Origin: Acidithiobacillus ferrooxidans ATCC 23270
GTDB taxonomy: Bacteria > Pseudomonadota > Gammaproteobacteria > Acidithiobacillales > Acidithiobacillaceae
Reading direction: 5' to 3'
DNA: 64,000 bases
Assembly: GCF_000021485.1 (NCBI RefSeq)
Contig: NC_011761.1
Coordinates: forward strand, 248,001 to 312,000
Shown here: one piece after another, positions 47,313-57,254 of the stretch
How the letters are laid out: each line of letters starts with the position of its first letter
Numbering within the stretch: position 1 is the stretch's first letter
Made by a program: the position numbers and the translations under genes
The notes under the pieces: model-generated
Seen by the model: only the letters and a program-made list of their open reading frames with translations
Told to the model about the DNA's origin: nothing
Database searches by the model: none

Positions 47313-47588
47313 GTGCCACGTTCGATTAAAAAAGGTCCGTTCATTGATGAACATCTGGACCGCAAAGTGCAGAGTGCTCAGGCGAGTAACAGCCGTCGGC
47401 CGATCAAAACATGGTCGCGCCGTTCGACGATTACACCTGATTTCATTGGATTGACCATTAGTGTTCATAACGGCCGTCAGCATATTCCGGTAGTTGTTAA
47501 CGAGAATATGGTGGGTCATAAGCTCGGTGAATTCGCTTTGACGCGGACCTTCAAGGGCCACGTCGCGGACAAGAAAGCCAAGCGCTAA
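47313..47588 (+). CDS. rpsS: 30S ribosomal protein S19 (uS19)
   Basis: A 91-residue protein ([38 protein letters not shown]) of the 30S head that contacts S13 and the A-site tRNA. It starts with GTG at 47313, 18 bases after rplB. Confidence 0.98.
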   Translation: MPRSIKKGPFIDEHLDRKVQSAQASNSRRPIKTWSRRSTITPDFIGLTISVHNGRQHIPVVVNENMVGHKLGEFALTRTFKGHVADKKAKR

Positions 47589-47596
47589 AGGGGGGA

Positions 47597-47935
47597 ATGA
47601 TGAAATCATCAGCCGTGCTCAAAGGATTACAGATGTCACCCCAGAAGGCGCGTCTTGTCGCAGATCTGGTGCGCGGACAGCCGGTGGGGAAAGCGTTGGA
47701 GATTCTACGCTTCACTACTAAAAAGGCCGCCTTGCCCATTCGTAAGTGTTTGGAATCGGCGATCGCGAACGCTGAAAATAACGAAGGCGCCGATGTCGAT
47801 GCCCTGGTGGTCGAGCAGATCATGATTGATGGTGGTGCCGTACTGAAGCGGTTCGCGGCCAGAGCGAAAGGTCGCGGCTCGCGGATTCTGAAGCGCACCA
47901 GCCATATCACCGTTGTAGTTGCAGAGGTTTACTGA
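47597..47935 (+). CDS. rplV: 50S ribosomal protein L22 (uL22)
   Basis: A 112-residue protein ([39 protein letters not shown]) whose loop reaches the exit tunnel and affects macrolide binding. Two ATG codons in a row (47597, 47600) follow AAGGGGGG; either could serve. Confidence 0.97.
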   Translation: MMKSSAVLKGLQMSPQKARLVADLVRGQPVGKALEILRFTTKKAALPIRKCLESAIANAENNEGADVDALVVEQIMIDGGAVLKRFAARAKGRGSRILKRTSHITVVVAEVY

Positions 47936-47942
47936 GGAACCT

Positions 47943-48605
47943 ATGGGACAAAAAACCAATCCAATCGGACTGCGTCTGGGAATCATTAAGAATTGGAATT
48001 CCCGGTGGTATGGCAAAAGCGACTTCCAGGAGAAGCTGCTTGAAGATATCAAGGTCCGGCAGTTTATTCGGGAGCGGCTTGCAGGTGGGGCGGTTTCTGA
48101 CATTATCATTGAGCGCCCAGCGCGTAGTGCGCGCATTACCGTACATACCGCCCGACCGGGTATTGTGATCGGTAAAAAGGGCGAAGATATTGAAAAGCTT
48201 CGGCATGACGTACAAAAGCGCATGGGGGTTCCCGTGCATATCAATGTGGAGGAAATCCGCAAGCCTGAGCTGGACGCGCAGTTGGTGGCAGAAAGCGTAG
48301 CGCAGCAACTCGTCCGTCGTATCATGTTCCGGCGGGCCATGAAGCGCGCTGTTACCAATGCCATGCGTTTCGGTGCCTTAGGCATGCGCATTAACTGTGC
48401 CGGTCGTTTGGGTGGGGCCGAAATTGCCCGCACTGAATGGTATCGAGAGGGTCGCGTTCCGCTGCACACGTTGCGCGCTGATATTGACTACGGTTTCGCT
48501 GAGGCCAACACCACCTACGGAATAATTGGGGTGAAGGTATGGATTTTCAAAGGTGAAATTCTGGAGTGGAGCACGGCACAAACGGCCGCTGCCCGCCAGA
48601 AGTGA
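47943..48605 (+). CDS. rpsC: 30S ribosomal protein S3 (uS3)
   Basis: A 220-residue protein ([22 protein letters not shown]-domain [16 protein letters not shown]) at the mRNA entry. The start is ATG at 47943, seven bases after rplV; an earlier in-frame ATG at 47919 overlaps rplV and is rejected. Confidence 0.98.
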   Translation: MGQKTNPIGLRLGIIKNWNSRWYGKSDFQEKLLEDIKVRQFIRERLAGGAVSDIIIERPARSARITVHTARPGIVIGKKGEDIEKLRHDVQKRMGVPVHINVEEIRKPELDAQLVAESVAQQLVRRIMFRRAMKRAVTNAMRFGALGMRINCAGRLGGAEIARTEWYREGRVPLHTLRADIDYGFAEANTTYGIIGVKVWIFKGEILEWSTAQTAAARQK

Positions 48606-48617
48606 CGGGAGTTTCCG

Positions 48618-49034
48618 ATGCTGCAGCCAAAACGTACAAAATTTCGTAAACAACACAAAGGGCGTAACCGAGGTGTCGCTACGCGCGGAAGCAAAGTGAG
48701 CTTTGGCGAGTTCGGTCTCAAGGCCGTTGGCCGTGGCCGTATTACTGCGCGTCAGCTTGAAGCCGCACGGCGCGCCATCAGTCGTCATGTGAAACGGGGC
48801 GGACGCATCTGGATACGTATTTTTCCGGACAAACCGATCAGTAAAAAGCCTGCCGAGGTGCGTATGGGCAAGGGTAAAGGCAACCCGGAATATTGGGTGG
48901 CACTGATTCAGCCCGGCAAGGTGCTTTATGAAATGGAAGGTGTTACGGAAGAGGTTGCGCGTGAAGCATTCGCGCTGGGTGCTGCCAAGCTTCCGGTACA
49001 GACGGCATTTGTAAGTAGACGGGTGATGGGATGA
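48618..49034 (+). CDS. rplP: 50S ribosomal protein L16 (uL16)
   Basis: A 138-residue protein ([38 protein letters not shown]-like segment) near the A-site tRNA elbow. The position of the hydroxylated Arg of E. coli is conserved in the KGNPEYWV region context. It overlaps rpmC by four bases. Confidence 0.98.
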   Translation: MLQPKRTKFRKQHKGRNRGVATRGSKVSFGEFGLKAVGRGRITARQLEAARRAISRHVKRGGRIWIRIFPDKPISKKPAEVRMGKGKGNPEYWVALIQPGKVLYEMEGVTEEVAREAFALGAAKLPVQTAFVSRRVMG

Positions 49035-49228
49035 AAGCTCAGGCGGTTCAGAAACTTGATTTAGCGGGTTGTCAGGCTCAATTGCTGGTCCTTTTGGAGG
49101 AGCAATTCAGATTGCGGATGCAACATGCAACCGGGCAATTGGCCAAGACCTCCCGTTTACGCACTGTGCGTCGTGATATTGCGCGCGTACGGACAGCTAT
49201 TACCGTGAAGAAGGAAGCGCACTCATGA
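49031..49228 (+). CDS. rpmC: 50S ribosomal protein L29 (uL29)
   Basis: A 65-residue helical-hairpin protein ([34 protein letters not shown]) at the tunnel exit next to L23. It overlaps both neighbours by four bases (ATGA), indicating coupled translation. Confidence 0.96.
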
Positions 49229-49500
49229 CCGAGGCGAAAAATCCGCGTAGTCTGGTTGGTACGGTAGTCAGCAACCTGATGGATAAAAGTATAGTGGTGA
49301 ATGTTGAGCGTCGTATTCAGCATCCACTTTATAAAAAATATATTCGACGGTCCAAGAAATTTCACGCCCATGACGCGGAAAATATCTGCCATATCGGGGA
49401 TATTGTAAAAATCGAGGAGTGTCGCCCGTTATCGAAAACCAAAAGTTGGCGTTTGGTAAGTGTGCTCGCCGAAGGCGTCATAGAGGGAGATAACGCATGA
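49225..49500 (+). CDS. rpsQ: 30S ribosomal protein S17 (uS17)
   Basis: A 91-residue OB-fold protein ([38 protein letters not shown]) binding 16S rRNA helix 11. It overlaps rpmC and rplN by four bases each. Confidence 0.97.
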
Positions 49501-49865
49501 TACAGACACAGACAAGGCTCAACGTTGCCGATAACAGCGGAGCGCGAGAAGTGATGTGTATTAAAGTGCTTGGCGGTTCACATCGGCGTTATGCGGATAT
49601 CGGTGACGTTATCAAGGTCAGCATAAAGGATGCGGTCCCGCGCGGCAAAGTAAAAAAAGGCGACGTATATAACGCGCTCGTGGTGCGCACACGCAAGGGC
49701 GTGCGCCGGGAAGACGGATCCCTGATTCGCTTTGACAGCAACGCTGCGGTGCTTCTGAATAATCAGTTGCAACCTATTGGGACACGTATTTTTGGCCCGG
49801 TTACGCGTGAACTGCGCGGGGCTAATTTTATGAAGATCATTTCTTTGGCACCGGAAGTGTTGTAG
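49497..49865 (+). CDS. rplN: 50S ribosomal protein L14 (uL14)
   Basis: A 122-residue protein ([39 protein letters not shown]) at the subunit interface and the contact point of RsfS. Length is exactly that of E. coli L14 minus one. Confidence 0.98.
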
Positions 49866-49874
49866 GGGATGACC

Positions 49875-50195
49875 ATGTTGAAGGTACGTAAGGATGATGA
49901 GGTTGTGGTTCTCGCCGGCAAAGACAAGGGTAAGCGCGGCAAGGTGCTCAAGGTGCTGCGCGAGGACTCGCGAGTGCTGGTTGAAAAGGTGAATATGATC
50001 AAACGCCACGTTCGTCCGGATCGCATGGGTAAAGCGGGCGGTATCGTGGAGAAAGAGGCGCCTATTCACGTATCAAACGTGGCAATTTTCAATGCCGCAA
50101 CCGGCGGCGGGGATCGCATCGGCTATAAAGTGCTCGAGGATGGGCAGAAAGTGCGTGTTTTTAAGAGCAACGGCGAAGTTATCGGCCGCCGTTAA
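49875..50195 (+). CDS. rplX: 50S ribosomal protein L24 (uL24)
   Basis: A 106-residue assembly-initiator protein ([23 protein letters not shown] motif). The ATG at 49875 is six bases after GGGG; the ATG at 49869 abuts that site and is less likely. Nine bases after rplN. Confidence 0.96.
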   Translation: MLKVRKDDEVVVLAGKDKGKRGKVLKVLREDSRVLVEKVNMIKRHVRPDRMGKAGGIVEKEAPIHVSNVAIFNAATGGGDRIGYKVLEDGQKVRVFKSNGEVIGRR

Positions 50196-50209
50196 GCAAG
50201 GGAAATAAT

Positions 50210-50752
50210 ATGGAAGCACGTTTACATGCGTTGTATAAAACCTCCATTGCGCCCAAACTGATGCAGGAGTTTGGCTTCAGTAGTGTCATGGAAGTGCCAA
50301 AATTGCTTAAGATCACTCTGAACATGGGGGTCGGCGAGGCGGTTGGTGATAAAAAGGTGCTGGAAGCCGCGGTGGGGGACATGACCAGGATTGCAGGGCA
50401 GAAGCCGGTAGTCACGCGTGCGCGAAAGTCTGTGGCGGCATTTAAAATTCGCGATGGCTATCCGATTGGATGTATGGTGACGTTGCGGGGGATCGTGATG
50501 TACGAATTTTTGGATCGCCTCGTCAGTGTCGCTATCCCCCGAATCCGGGACTTTCGCGGGCTTTCGCCGAAGTCTTTTGATGGGCGTGGAAATTATACGA
50601 TGGGCGTGAAAGAGCAGATCATATTCCCGGAAATTGAATATGACAAAATCGATCGTTTGCGCGGGTTGGACGTGGTGTTTACCACCACCGCCAAGAATGA
50701 TGAAGAGGGCCTTGGGCTGTTGAAAGCCTTCAAGATGCCCTTCCGGCCTTGA
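50210..50752 (+). CDS. rplE: 50S ribosomal protein L5 (uL5)
   Basis: A 180-residue 5S rRNA-binding protein ([51 protein letters not shown]). It follows rplX by 14 bases and precedes rpsN. Confidence 0.98.
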   Translation: MEARLHALYKTSIAPKLMQEFGFSSVMEVPKLLKITLNMGVGEAVGDKKVLEAAVGDMTRIAGQKPVVTRARKSVAAFKIRDGYPIGCMVTLRGIVMYEFLDRLVSVAIPRIRDFRGLSPKSFDGRGNYTMGVKEQIIFPEIEYDKIDRLRGLDVVFTTTAKNDEEGLGLLKAFKMPFRP

Positions 50753-50765
50753 AGGAGTTTGACGC

Positions 50766-50951
50766 GTGGCAAAGAAATCGTTAATCGCAAAGTCCGAAAG
50801 GACTCCAAAATTTAAAGTGCGTGCGTATCACCGGTGCAAATTGTGCGGGCGTTCACGCGGTTACTATCGGAAGTTCGGCTTGTGCCGTCTATGCTTTCGC
50901 AAGCATGCGTCGGCTGGGTCAATTCCCGGTATCGTCAAAGCGAGCTGGTGA
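50766..50951 (+). CDS. rpsN: 30S ribosomal protein S14, zinc (type Z) form
   Basis: A 61-residue short form of uS14 with a four-cysteine zinc site: CKLC (Cys24, Cys27) and CRLC (Cys40, Cys43). Most beta- and gammaproteobacteria carry a zinc-free form of about 101 residues, so the short form (also called rpsZ) is unusual in a proteobacterial spc operon. It starts with GTG at 50766. Function in the 30S head is unchanged; zinc dependence follows from the cysteines. Confidence 0.97.
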   Translation: MAKKSLIAKSERTPKFKVRAYHRCKLCGRSRGYYRKFGLCRLCFRKHASAGSIPGIVKASW

Positions 50952-50960
50952 GGAAACACG

Positions 50961-51356
50961 ATGAGCGTGACGGATCCTATTGCTGATATGCTGACGCGCA
51001 TTCGTAATGCGCAACAGGTAAATAAGGCGAAAGTGCGGATGCCCGCTTCCAAGCTGAAACGTGCGATCGCACGAGTTCTGGTGGAAGAAGGCTATATTCA
51101 GGAAGTAAAAGAGGACGTCGCGAACGGTCACCCCGTTCTCGATCTGACTTTGAAGTATTATGCTGGTGCGGGTGTGATCGCGGAAATTCGGCGAGTCAGC
51201 CGGCCTGGTGTTCGCGTTTACCGTGGTGCGGAAGATTTGCCGCGCGTGCGTGACGGCTTCGGTATTGCCATTATCTCAACGTCTCAGGGAATTATGACCG
51301 ATCGCGCGGCCCGTAGTGCCGGGATTGGTGGTGAAGTTCTCTGCGTCGTGTCCTGA
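50961..51356 (+). CDS. rpsH: 30S ribosomal protein S8 (uS8)
   Basis: A 131-residue protein ([38 protein letters not shown]). In E. coli S8 represses the spc operon by binding rplE mRNA. Nine bases after rpsN. Confidence 0.98.
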   Translation: MSVTDPIADMLTRIRNAQQVNKAKVRMPASKLKRAIARVLVEEGYIQEVKEDVANGHPVLDLTLKYYAGAGVIAEIRRVSRPGVRVYRGAEDLPRVRDGFGIAIISTSQGIMTDRAARSAGIGGEVLCVVS

Positions 51357-51369
51357 GGGGGGAACGAAA

Positions 51370-51894
51370 ATGTCTCGTGTAGCGAAACAACCAGTGCCGC
51401 TGCCTAAGGGGGTTGAGGTCCACGTTGCCGATCAACGCCTGGTGGTAAAAGGCCCTAAGGGCGAAATGTCGGTTCCTTTTCATCCTGCGGTGGAATTGCG
51501 GATAGACGACGGCGGCGCGTCACTGACATGGTCAGATAACCAGAATGCCCAAGCGGGGACCATGCGCGCCATATTGAATAATATGGTACAGGGTGTCTCC
51601 CAGGGCTATGAGCAAAAGCTGGAAATTATCGGCGTGGGTTACCGTGCCCAGGCGAAGGGCAAGACCCTCAGTTTAAGCCTCGGCTTTTCTCATCCCGTGG
51701 ACTATTCGGTGCCAGACGACATCACCATCGAAACACCGACTCAGACAGAGATTGTCATTCGGGGGATCGATAAACAAAAGATCGGACAGATCGCTGCAGA
51801 TATCCGTGCCTATCGTCCTCCGGAGCCCTACAAGGGTAAGGGCGTGCGTTATGCGGGAGAAAATGTCAGACGTAAAGAAGCGAAGAAGAAATGA
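51370..51894 (+). CDS. rplF: 50S ribosomal protein L6 (uL6)
   Basis: A 174-residue two-repeat protein ([40 protein letters not shown]). The ATG at 51370 is the family start; the upstream ATG at 51316 overlaps rpsH. It sits near the GTPase-binding site. Confidence 0.98.
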   Translation: MSRVAKQPVPLPKGVEVHVADQRLVVKGPKGEMSVPFHPAVELRIDDGGASLTWSDNQNAQAGTMRAILNNMVQGVSQGYEQKLEIIGVGYRAQAKGKTLSLSLGFSHPVDYSVPDDITIETPTQTEIVIRGIDKQKIGQIAADIRAYRPPEPYKGKGVRYAGENVRRKEAKKK

Positions 51895-51912
51895 TGGTTG
51901 AGGCTTACTACT

Positions 51913-52266
51913 ATGAATAAAAATTTGGCAAGGCTTCGTCGGGCGCGTAAAACGCGAGCACGTATTGCATCACAGGCCAAACCGCGACTCTGTGTTTTTC
52001 GCTCGGGCAGGCATATTTACGCTCAGGTGATCGATGACTCGCAGGGTAAGGTTCTGGCGCAGGCCTCCACGGTCGAGGGTGAGTTGCGTGCGTCAATGGG
52101 GCGGGGCGCAGATGTTGCGGCAGCCGCAACAATCGGACAACGGGTTGCAGCGAAGGCATTGGCTGTGGGTGTTAAGGAAGTGGCATTCGACCGGAGCGGA
52201 TATCGTTATCACGGTCGGGTGAGAGCTTTGGCCGACGCTGCCCGTGAAGGCGGGTTGTCGTTCTGA
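51913..52266 (+). CDS. rplR: 50S ribosomal protein L18 (uL18)
   Basis: A 117-residue 5S rRNA-binding protein (KNLARLRRARKTRARIA; RLCVFRSGRHIYAQVIDD; GYRYHGRVRALADAAREGGL). The ATG at 51913 is preferred over an in-frame TTG at 51898. Confidence 0.97.
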   Translation: MNKNLARLRRARKTRARIASQAKPRLCVFRSGRHIYAQVIDDSQGKVLAQASTVEGELRASMGRGADVAAAATIGQRVAAKALAVGVKEVAFDRSGYRYHGRVRALADAAREGGLSF

Positions 52267-52278
52267 TGGAGAGCTAAG

Positions 52279-52809
52279 ATGGCACGGGAAAATCGCGATA
52301 CGCAGCCCAATGACGGAATGCAGGAAAAATTAATTCATATCAACCGCGTTTCCAAGGTGGTCAAAGGTGGGCGGCAGTTTGGTTTCGCGGCGCTCATGGT
52401 CGTGGGGGACGGTGATGGAAAGGTCGGCTTTGGCCGCGGAAAGGCCAAAGAAGTCCCCGCAGGCATTCAAAAAGCTACCGACCAGGCCCGCCGGTGGATG
52501 ACGAGCATACCACTGATGCGGGGTGGCACGATTCCCTACCCGGTAGAGGGTCGTCACGGCGCAGCGCGGGTGATGTTGCGGCCAGCGCCCGAAGGTAGCG
52601 GTGTAATTGCGGGTGGCGCGATGCGTGCGGTTTGCGAGGCGGTAGGTTTGCGTAATGTGGTCGCCAAGTCGCTGGGCTCCAACAACCCCATCAATGTGGT
52701 TCGGGCGACCTTTGATGCCTTCGACAAACTGATCAGCCCCCAGGCGATCGCGATGAAACGTGGTAAAAGCCTTAAGGAGATTCGCGGGCAAGGAGGACAC
52801 GATGAGTAA
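52279..52809 (+). CDS. rpsE: 30S ribosomal protein S5 (uS5)
   Basis: A 176-residue protein ([35 protein letters not shown]) near the decoding site and mRNA entry. Its 3' end overlaps rpmD by eight bases. Confidence 0.98.
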   Translation: MARENRDTQPNDGMQEKLIHINRVSKVVKGGRQFGFAALMVVGDGDGKVGFGRGKAKEVPAGIQKATDQARRWMTSIPLMRGGTIPYPVEGRHGAARVMLRPAPEGSGVIAGGAMRAVCEAVGLRNVVAKSLGSNNPINVVRATFDAFDKLISPQAIAMKRGKSLKEIRGQGGHDE

Positions 52810-52987
52810 ACATCTGCGTATCACGCTGGTAAAAAGTTTGATAGGCGTTGCTGAGAAACATCGTCGGGTCGTCGCCGGCCTGGGCTTGCGCCATACCCAT
52901 CACTCGGTGGAACGTTTGGATACTCCGGAGATTCGAGGGATGGTAAACAAGGTTCCTTATCTGCTTCGCTGGGAAGAGCTGTCATGA
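52802..52987 (+). CDS. rpmD: 50S ribosomal protein L30 (uL30)
   Basis: A 61-residue protein ([37 protein letters not shown]). The ATG at 52802 lies inside the rpsE end; GGAGG is five bases upstream. It overlaps rplO by four bases. Confidence 0.96.
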
Positions 52988-53421
52988 AATTAAACACCAT
53001 CGCGCCCGCAGAGGGCTCAAAGAAGGACCGCCGGCGTGTTGGGCGGGGAATCGGCAGCGGTTTCGGCAAGACGGCCGGGCGTGGTCATAAGGGCCAGCAT
53101 GCACGGTCCGGAGGTTACCATAAGGTAGGTTTTGAAGGCGGGCAGATGCCTTTGCAACGACGTATTCCTAAGCGTGGCTTTCGTAACACGTTGGGCGTTC
53201 GCGTCGTGGAGGTGGCGTTATCGCAGTTGGAGTCTGCAGCCATTGACGGCGTGGTGGATTTGGAAGGCCTGCTACTGCGACGCATCGTTCGCGGTTCGCC
53301 CGATGCGGTCAAGGTTATATTGACCGGAGAAATCACTCAGGGGTTGACGGTGCGTGGTCTGCGAGTCAGCGCTGGTGCCAGGGCGGCTATCGAAAAGGCC
53401 GGCGGAAAGGTGGAAGATTGA
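52984..53421 (+). CDS. rplO: 50S ribosomal protein L15 (uL15)
   Basis: A 145-residue protein ([38 protein letters not shown]) with a long extended tail into 23S rRNA. The last base of its stop is the first base of the secY ATG. Confidence 0.98.
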
Positions 53422-54752
53422 TGGCTGGGTTACGTAGCATTGGAGGTGCCGCACAGGGTGCCGGTAAGATCAATGAGTTACGTAACCGTATCCTGTTTTT
53501 GCTTGGCGCGCTTCTGGTTTTTCGGGTGGGGGCGCATATCCCCGTTCCCGGTATCGACCCTGCGGCTATGGCGACGTTTTTTAATCAGCAACGGGGAACC
53601 ATTCTTGGCATGTTCAACATGTTCTCCGGCGGGGCACTTTCCCGGCTGACGGTTTTTGCGTTAGGGATCATGCCGTATATCAGCGCATCCATTATTTTTC
53701 AGTTGGCCGGGTCAGTTTTTCCGAAACTTGAGGAACTAAAAAAGGAAGGCGAGGCCGGGCGTCGGAAAATAACAGAGTATACGCGTTATGCGACGGTCAT
53801 ATTGGCGTTGATGCAAGGTCTGGGAATCGCCATCGCGATTGAGAAGATGCATGCCGGCACTGTTCCGGTTGTTATTAGCCCAGGCCCGTTATTCTTGTTT
53901 ACCACAACCATTTCTTTGGCTTGTGGTACGGTTTTTTTGATGTGGATCGGGGAGCAGATCACCGAGCGTGGGATCGGCAACGGCATTTCCATGATTATCT
54001 TCGCCGGAATTGTTGCCGGACTGCCAGACGCAATAGGGACGACCTTTGAACTGATGAAAACGGGTCAGTTTCAGCCACTATTTGTTGTGGCGCTCTTTGT
54101 GCTGGCGCTTGCGGTGACGGGATTCGTGGTGTTTATGGAAAGTGCGCAGAGACGTATTCCCATTCAGTATGCCAAACGGCAGGTCGGTCGCAAAGTATAC
54201 GGCGGGCAGAGCACCCACATGCCGCTCAAGGTGAATATGTCCGGGGTGATTCCACCGATATTCGCATCCAGCATAATATTATTGCCCGCGACCCTGTCAG
54301 GTTGGTTTGCGAATGTGCCAGGTATGGAGTGGTTGGCGCGCTTCGGTCAGGCGTTGAGTCCGGGCTCTGCCCTTTACGTTGTGGTGTTTACAACGGCGAT
54401 CGTATTTTTTGCATTTTTTTACACGGCCATGGTCTTTAATCCTCGGGAAACGGCGGATAACCTGAAAAAGTCCGGAGCTTTCGTACCAGGTATCCGACCA
54501 GGTGAGCATACGGCTAAGTACATGGATCGTATCCTCACCCGGCTTACGCTCTGGGGCGCCATATACCTGACCCTGGTTTGTTTGCTGCCAGAATTTCTCA
54601 TTGTGCAGTACAATGTCCCATTCTATTTCGGCGGTACGAGTCTGCTGATCGTGGTCGTCGTGATGATGGACCTGATGGGCCAGATTCAGAGCCATTTGCT
54701 GACGCACCAGTATGAAGGGTTGATTCGCAAGAACCCTCTTGGCGGGCGGTGA
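53421..54752 (+). CDS. secY: Preprotein translocase subunit SecY
   Basis: A 443-residue channel subunit with ten predicted membrane helices (first after [34 protein letters not shown] in helix 2; [14 protein letters not shown]; cytoplasmic loop [20 protein letters not shown]). It forms the Sec translocon with SecE (28713). It shares one base with the rplO stop and is followed with a four-base overlap by adk. Confidence 0.99.
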   Translation: MAGLRSIGGAAQGAGKINELRNRILFLLGALLVFRVGAHIPVPGIDPAAMATFFNQQRGTILGMFNMFSGGALSRLTVFALGIMPYISASIIFQLAGSVFPKLEELKKEGEAGRRKITEYTRYATVILALMQGLGIAIAIEKMHAGTVPVVISPGPLFLFTTTISLACGTVFLMWIGEQITERGIGNGISMIIFAGIVAGLPDAIGTTFELMKTGQFQPLFVVALFVLALAVTGFVVFMESAQRRIPIQYAKRQVGRKVYGGQSTHMPLKVNMSGVIPPIFASSIILLPATLSGWFANVPGMEWLARFGQALSPGSALYVVVFTTAIVFFAFFYTAMVFNPRETADNLKKSGAFVPGIRPGEHTAKYMDRILTRLTLWGAIYLTLVCLLPEFLIVQYNVPFYFGGTSLLIVVVVMMDLMGQIQSHLLTHQYEGLIRKNPLGGR

Positions 54753-55411
54753 GGGTGGCAAAGCATTTTATTTTTCTCGGTGCGCCGGGCGTTGGCAAGG
54801 GGACACAGGCGCAGCGCCTGGCCCAGTTAATAGGCTTGCCTCATGTCTCTACCGGTGATATGCTCCGCGCCTCGGTTCAGTCCGGTAGCGCGATTGGTGT
54901 TCGCGCTGCGGCGGTTATGGAGTCCGGTGCGCTCGTTGGCGACGAAATTATCATTGGTATCGTTGCGGAGCGGCTGCTTCTTCCGGATGCCGCGACAGGG
55001 GTTGTTTTCGATGGATTTCCCCGGACTATTCATCAGGCGAACGCGCTGGACGATTTGCTTGCCGGACGTGGTGATCAGATTGCGGCGGTGCTTCATATTG
55101 AGTTGGCTGATGAAGAAATCGTGGAGCGTCTTTCCGGACGGCGAGTGTGTGCGACGTGCGGGGCGATTTACCATATACGCTATCACCCGCCCGCAGTCGA
55201 AGGGATCTGTGATGTCTGCGGGGGGGTGTTGTTGCAACGTGAGGATGATCAGCCTGCGGTGATTCGTAAGCGCTTGGCTGTTTATCAGACGGAAACTGCG
55301 CCGTTGATTGCGTATTATCACGATCGGTCTGCTTACCACTTGGTGAGCGGAGAGGGTGAGGCGGATGAGGTATTCTCTAGAATCGTGAAAGCGGTAGAGG
55401 TAGCACGTTAA
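54749..55411 (+). CDS. adk: Adenylate kinase with zinc-type LID
   Basis: A 220-residue long-form adenylate kinase (P-loop [13 protein letters not shown] site [14 protein letters not shown]). The LID carries CATC and CDVC (Cys134, Cys137, Cys154, Cys157), a structural zinc site usual in Gram-positive enzymes and missing in E. coli Adk. It equilibrates ATP, ADP and AMP. Start GTG at 54749 overlaps secY; a GTG at 54755 is an alternative. The secY-adk-infA order resembles Firmicutes, lacking only map. Confidence 0.97.
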   Translation: MRVAKHFIFLGAPGVGKGTQAQRLAQLIGLPHVSTGDMLRASVQSGSAIGVRAAAVMESGALVGDEIIIGIVAERLLLPDAATGVVFDGFPRTIHQANALDDLLAGRGDQIAAVLHIELADEEIVERLSGRRVCATCGAIYHIRYHPPAVEGICDVCGGVLLQREDDQPAVIRKRLAVYQTETAPLIAYYHDRSAYHLVSGEGEADEVFSRIVKAVEVAR

Positions 55412-55630
55412 ATGTCGAAAGAAGATACCCTGGAAATGCAGGGTGAGGTAGTAGAGAATTTGCCAAGCGCGACCTTTAAGGTTCGCTTAGAAAATGGTTA
55501 TGTCGTCAATGCACATATCTCCGGAAAGATGCGGATGCATTATATTCGTATTTTGCCTGGAGATAAGGTTACTGTAGAGATGACGCCCTACGATTTAACG
55601 AAGGGTCGCATCATTTATCGTGCCAAATAG
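55412..55630 (+). CDS. infA: Translation initiation factor IF-1
   Basis: A 72-residue OB-fold factor ([40 protein letters not shown]) that blocks the A site during initiation. Its ATG begins at the base after the adk stop; eight bases precede rpmJ. Confidence 0.98.
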
Positions 55631-55638
55631 GGGGTGTC

Positions 55639-55752
55639 ATGAAGGTTCGCGCATCTGTTAAAAAGCTTTGTCGTAACTGCAAAATTGTTCGTCGTAACGG
55701 TGTGGTTCGGGTGATTTGTGTCGAGCCGCGCCATAAACAGCGCCAGGGTTAA
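55639..55752 (+). CDS. rpmJ: 50S ribosomal protein L36, zinc form (bL36)
   Basis: A 37-residue protein read directly from the sequence ([20 protein letters not shown] at the start). The zinc ligands Cys11, Cys14, Cys27 and His32 are all present, so this is the zinc-binding form. GGGG precedes the ATG. It lies between infA and rpsM, with a 63-base gap before rpsM. Confidence 0.97.
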
Positions 55753-55777
55753 GGTGCGGGCGAAACTGTTTAGTCTT

Positions 55778-55792
55778 GTGGGGTCACCCCAC
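55778..55792 (+). other. Hairpin in front of rpsM
   Basis: GTGGGG-TCA-CCCCAC forms a six-pair stem in the 63-base gap between rpmJ and rpsM, followed by GGAGG. In E. coli the corresponding gap holds the S4 repressor site of the alpha operon. Position supports a similar role; structure not modelled. Confidence 0.5.
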
Positions 55793-55815
55793 TCAGTCTC
55801 TTGGAGGAATTGCGG

Positions 55816-56172
55816 ATGGCCCGCATCGCTGGTGTAAATATTCCGAACAATAAACAAATAGAAATTGCCTTGACGTATATTTATGGTATCGGCAGAACGC
55901 GTGCCCGGACCGTTCTGAGCGCAGCCGACATTGCATGTGATATGCGGGTCAAGGATATCAGCGAGCCTGAGCTGGAACGTATACGTTCGGAGGTTGCAAA
56001 GTTTCTTGTGGAGGGCGACCTGCGCCGCGAAGTGACCATGAACATAAAACGCCTGATGGACCTGGGGTGTTATCGCGGTATACGGCATCGGCGCGGCCTC
56101 CCTGTTCACGGCCAGCGGACCAAGACCAATGCGCGTACGCGTAAGGGTCCCGCCAAATCTATTACACGATAG
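55816..56172 (+). CDS. rpsM: 30S ribosomal protein S13 (uS13)
   Basis: A 118-residue protein ([39 protein letters not shown]). The ATG at 55816 has GGAGG about ten bases upstream. It contacts the P-site tRNA and the L5 bridge. First gene of the alpha group. Confidence 0.98.
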   Translation: MARIAGVNIPNNKQIEIALTYIYGIGRTRARTVLSAADIACDMRVKDISEPELERIRSEVAKFLVEGDLRREVTMNIKRLMDLGCYRGIRHRRGLPVHGQRTKTNARTRKGPAKSITR

Positions 56173-56189
56173 GCAGGAAGATTCCAGAA

Positions 56190-56585
56190 ATGGCAAAAAC
56201 TCAAACGAATACTCGTGCGCGAAAGAAGGTCAAGAAAAATGTCCTGGATGGCGTCGCCCACATTTACGCATCCTTCAACAACACGATTATCACCATCAGT
56301 GATCGTCAGGGTAATGTGCTGACTTGGGCCAGCTCCGGTGGATCGGGGTTTCGGGGCTCGCGCAAAAGTACACCTTTTGCGGCTCAGGTGGCCGCTGAAA
56401 ACGCGGGTAAAAAAGCTCAGGAGTTCGGTGTAAAGAACCTGGATGTCGAAGTTCGGGGACCGGGGCCGGGACGCGAGAGCACTGTGCGTGCGCTTCATTC
56501 CATTGGTTTCCGTATCGCGAGTATCCGCGATGTAACGCCGATTCCTCATAACGGATGCCGTCCGCCTAAAAAGCGGCGTGTTTAA
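56190..56585 (+). CDS. rpsK: 30S ribosomal protein S11 (uS11)
   Basis: A 131-residue protein ([57 protein letters not shown] at the C-terminus) of the 30S platform. 17 bases after rpsM. Confidence 0.98.
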   Translation: MAKTQTNTRARKKVKKNVLDGVAHIYASFNNTIITISDRQGNVLTWASSGGSGFRGSRKSTPFAAQVAAENAGKKAQEFGVKNLDVEVRGPGPGRESTVRALHSIGFRIASIRDVTPIPHNGCRPPKKRRV

Positions 56586-56605
56586 ATTTTAGGTGGAGGT
56601 TGTCT

Positions 56606-57232
56606 GTGGCTAAATATACGGGTCCGAGTTGTCGTTTGTGTCGGCGCGAAGGCGGAAAGTTGTTTCTCAAGGGTGAGAAGTGCTTTTCTGATAAATGTCC
56701 AGTGAGTATTCGGGCCTACGCCCCTGGGCAGCATGGCCAGCGGCGGGGACGTGTCAGCGAGTATGGCGGGCAATTGCGTGAGAAGCAGAAAATCCGGCGC
56801 ATTTACGGCGTGTTGGAGGGGCAGTTTCGGCGATATTTCCAGCGGGCGAGTCAGGCACGCGGTGTCACCGGCGAGTTGCTGCTTCGGTTCCTCGAACTGC
56901 GTCTCGACAACGTTGCCTATCGCTTGGGTTTCGGCGCATCTCGTGCGGAGGCGCGCCAGGTCGTTCGTCATGGCCATATTCTGGTTAATGGACGACGTGT
57001 GGATATTCCGTCTTACCAGGTACGTGCCGGGGATGTTGTGAGCGTTGCTGAGGCTGCCCGGACGCATATCCGTATTGCTGCATCGGTTGAAGCCACAGCA
57101 GGTCGTGGTTTCCCGGAATGGGTGAGCATGGACACTACCGAACTTAAGGCGACCATCAAAGCCGTGCCGGTGCGAGAAGATATGGCCCCGGATTTGAACG
57201 AACAGGTCGTCGTGGAGTTGTACTCTAAGTAA
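56606..57232 (+). CDS. rpsD: 30S ribosomal protein S4, zinc form (uS4)
   Basis: A 208-residue protein with an N-terminal four-cysteine zinc site (Cys9, Cys12, Cys26, Cys31; CRLC then CFSDKC). An S4 RNA-binding domain follows (LELRLDNVAYRLGFGASRAE). The start is GTG at 56606 with GGAGG six bases upstream. S4 is an assembly initiator and, in E. coli, the repressor of the alpha operon. Confidence 0.98.
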   Translation: MAKYTGPSCRLCRREGGKLFLKGEKCFSDKCPVSIRAYAPGQHGQRRGRVSEYGGQLREKQKIRRIYGVLEGQFRRYFQRASQARGVTGELLLRFLELRLDNVAYRLGFGASRAEARQVVRHGHILVNGRRVDIPSYQVRAGDVVSVAEAARTHIRIAASVEATAGRGFPEWVSMDTTELKATIKAVPVREDMAPDLNEQVVVELYSK

Positions 57233-57254
57233 GACCGGGGGTTGAGGAACGCTT

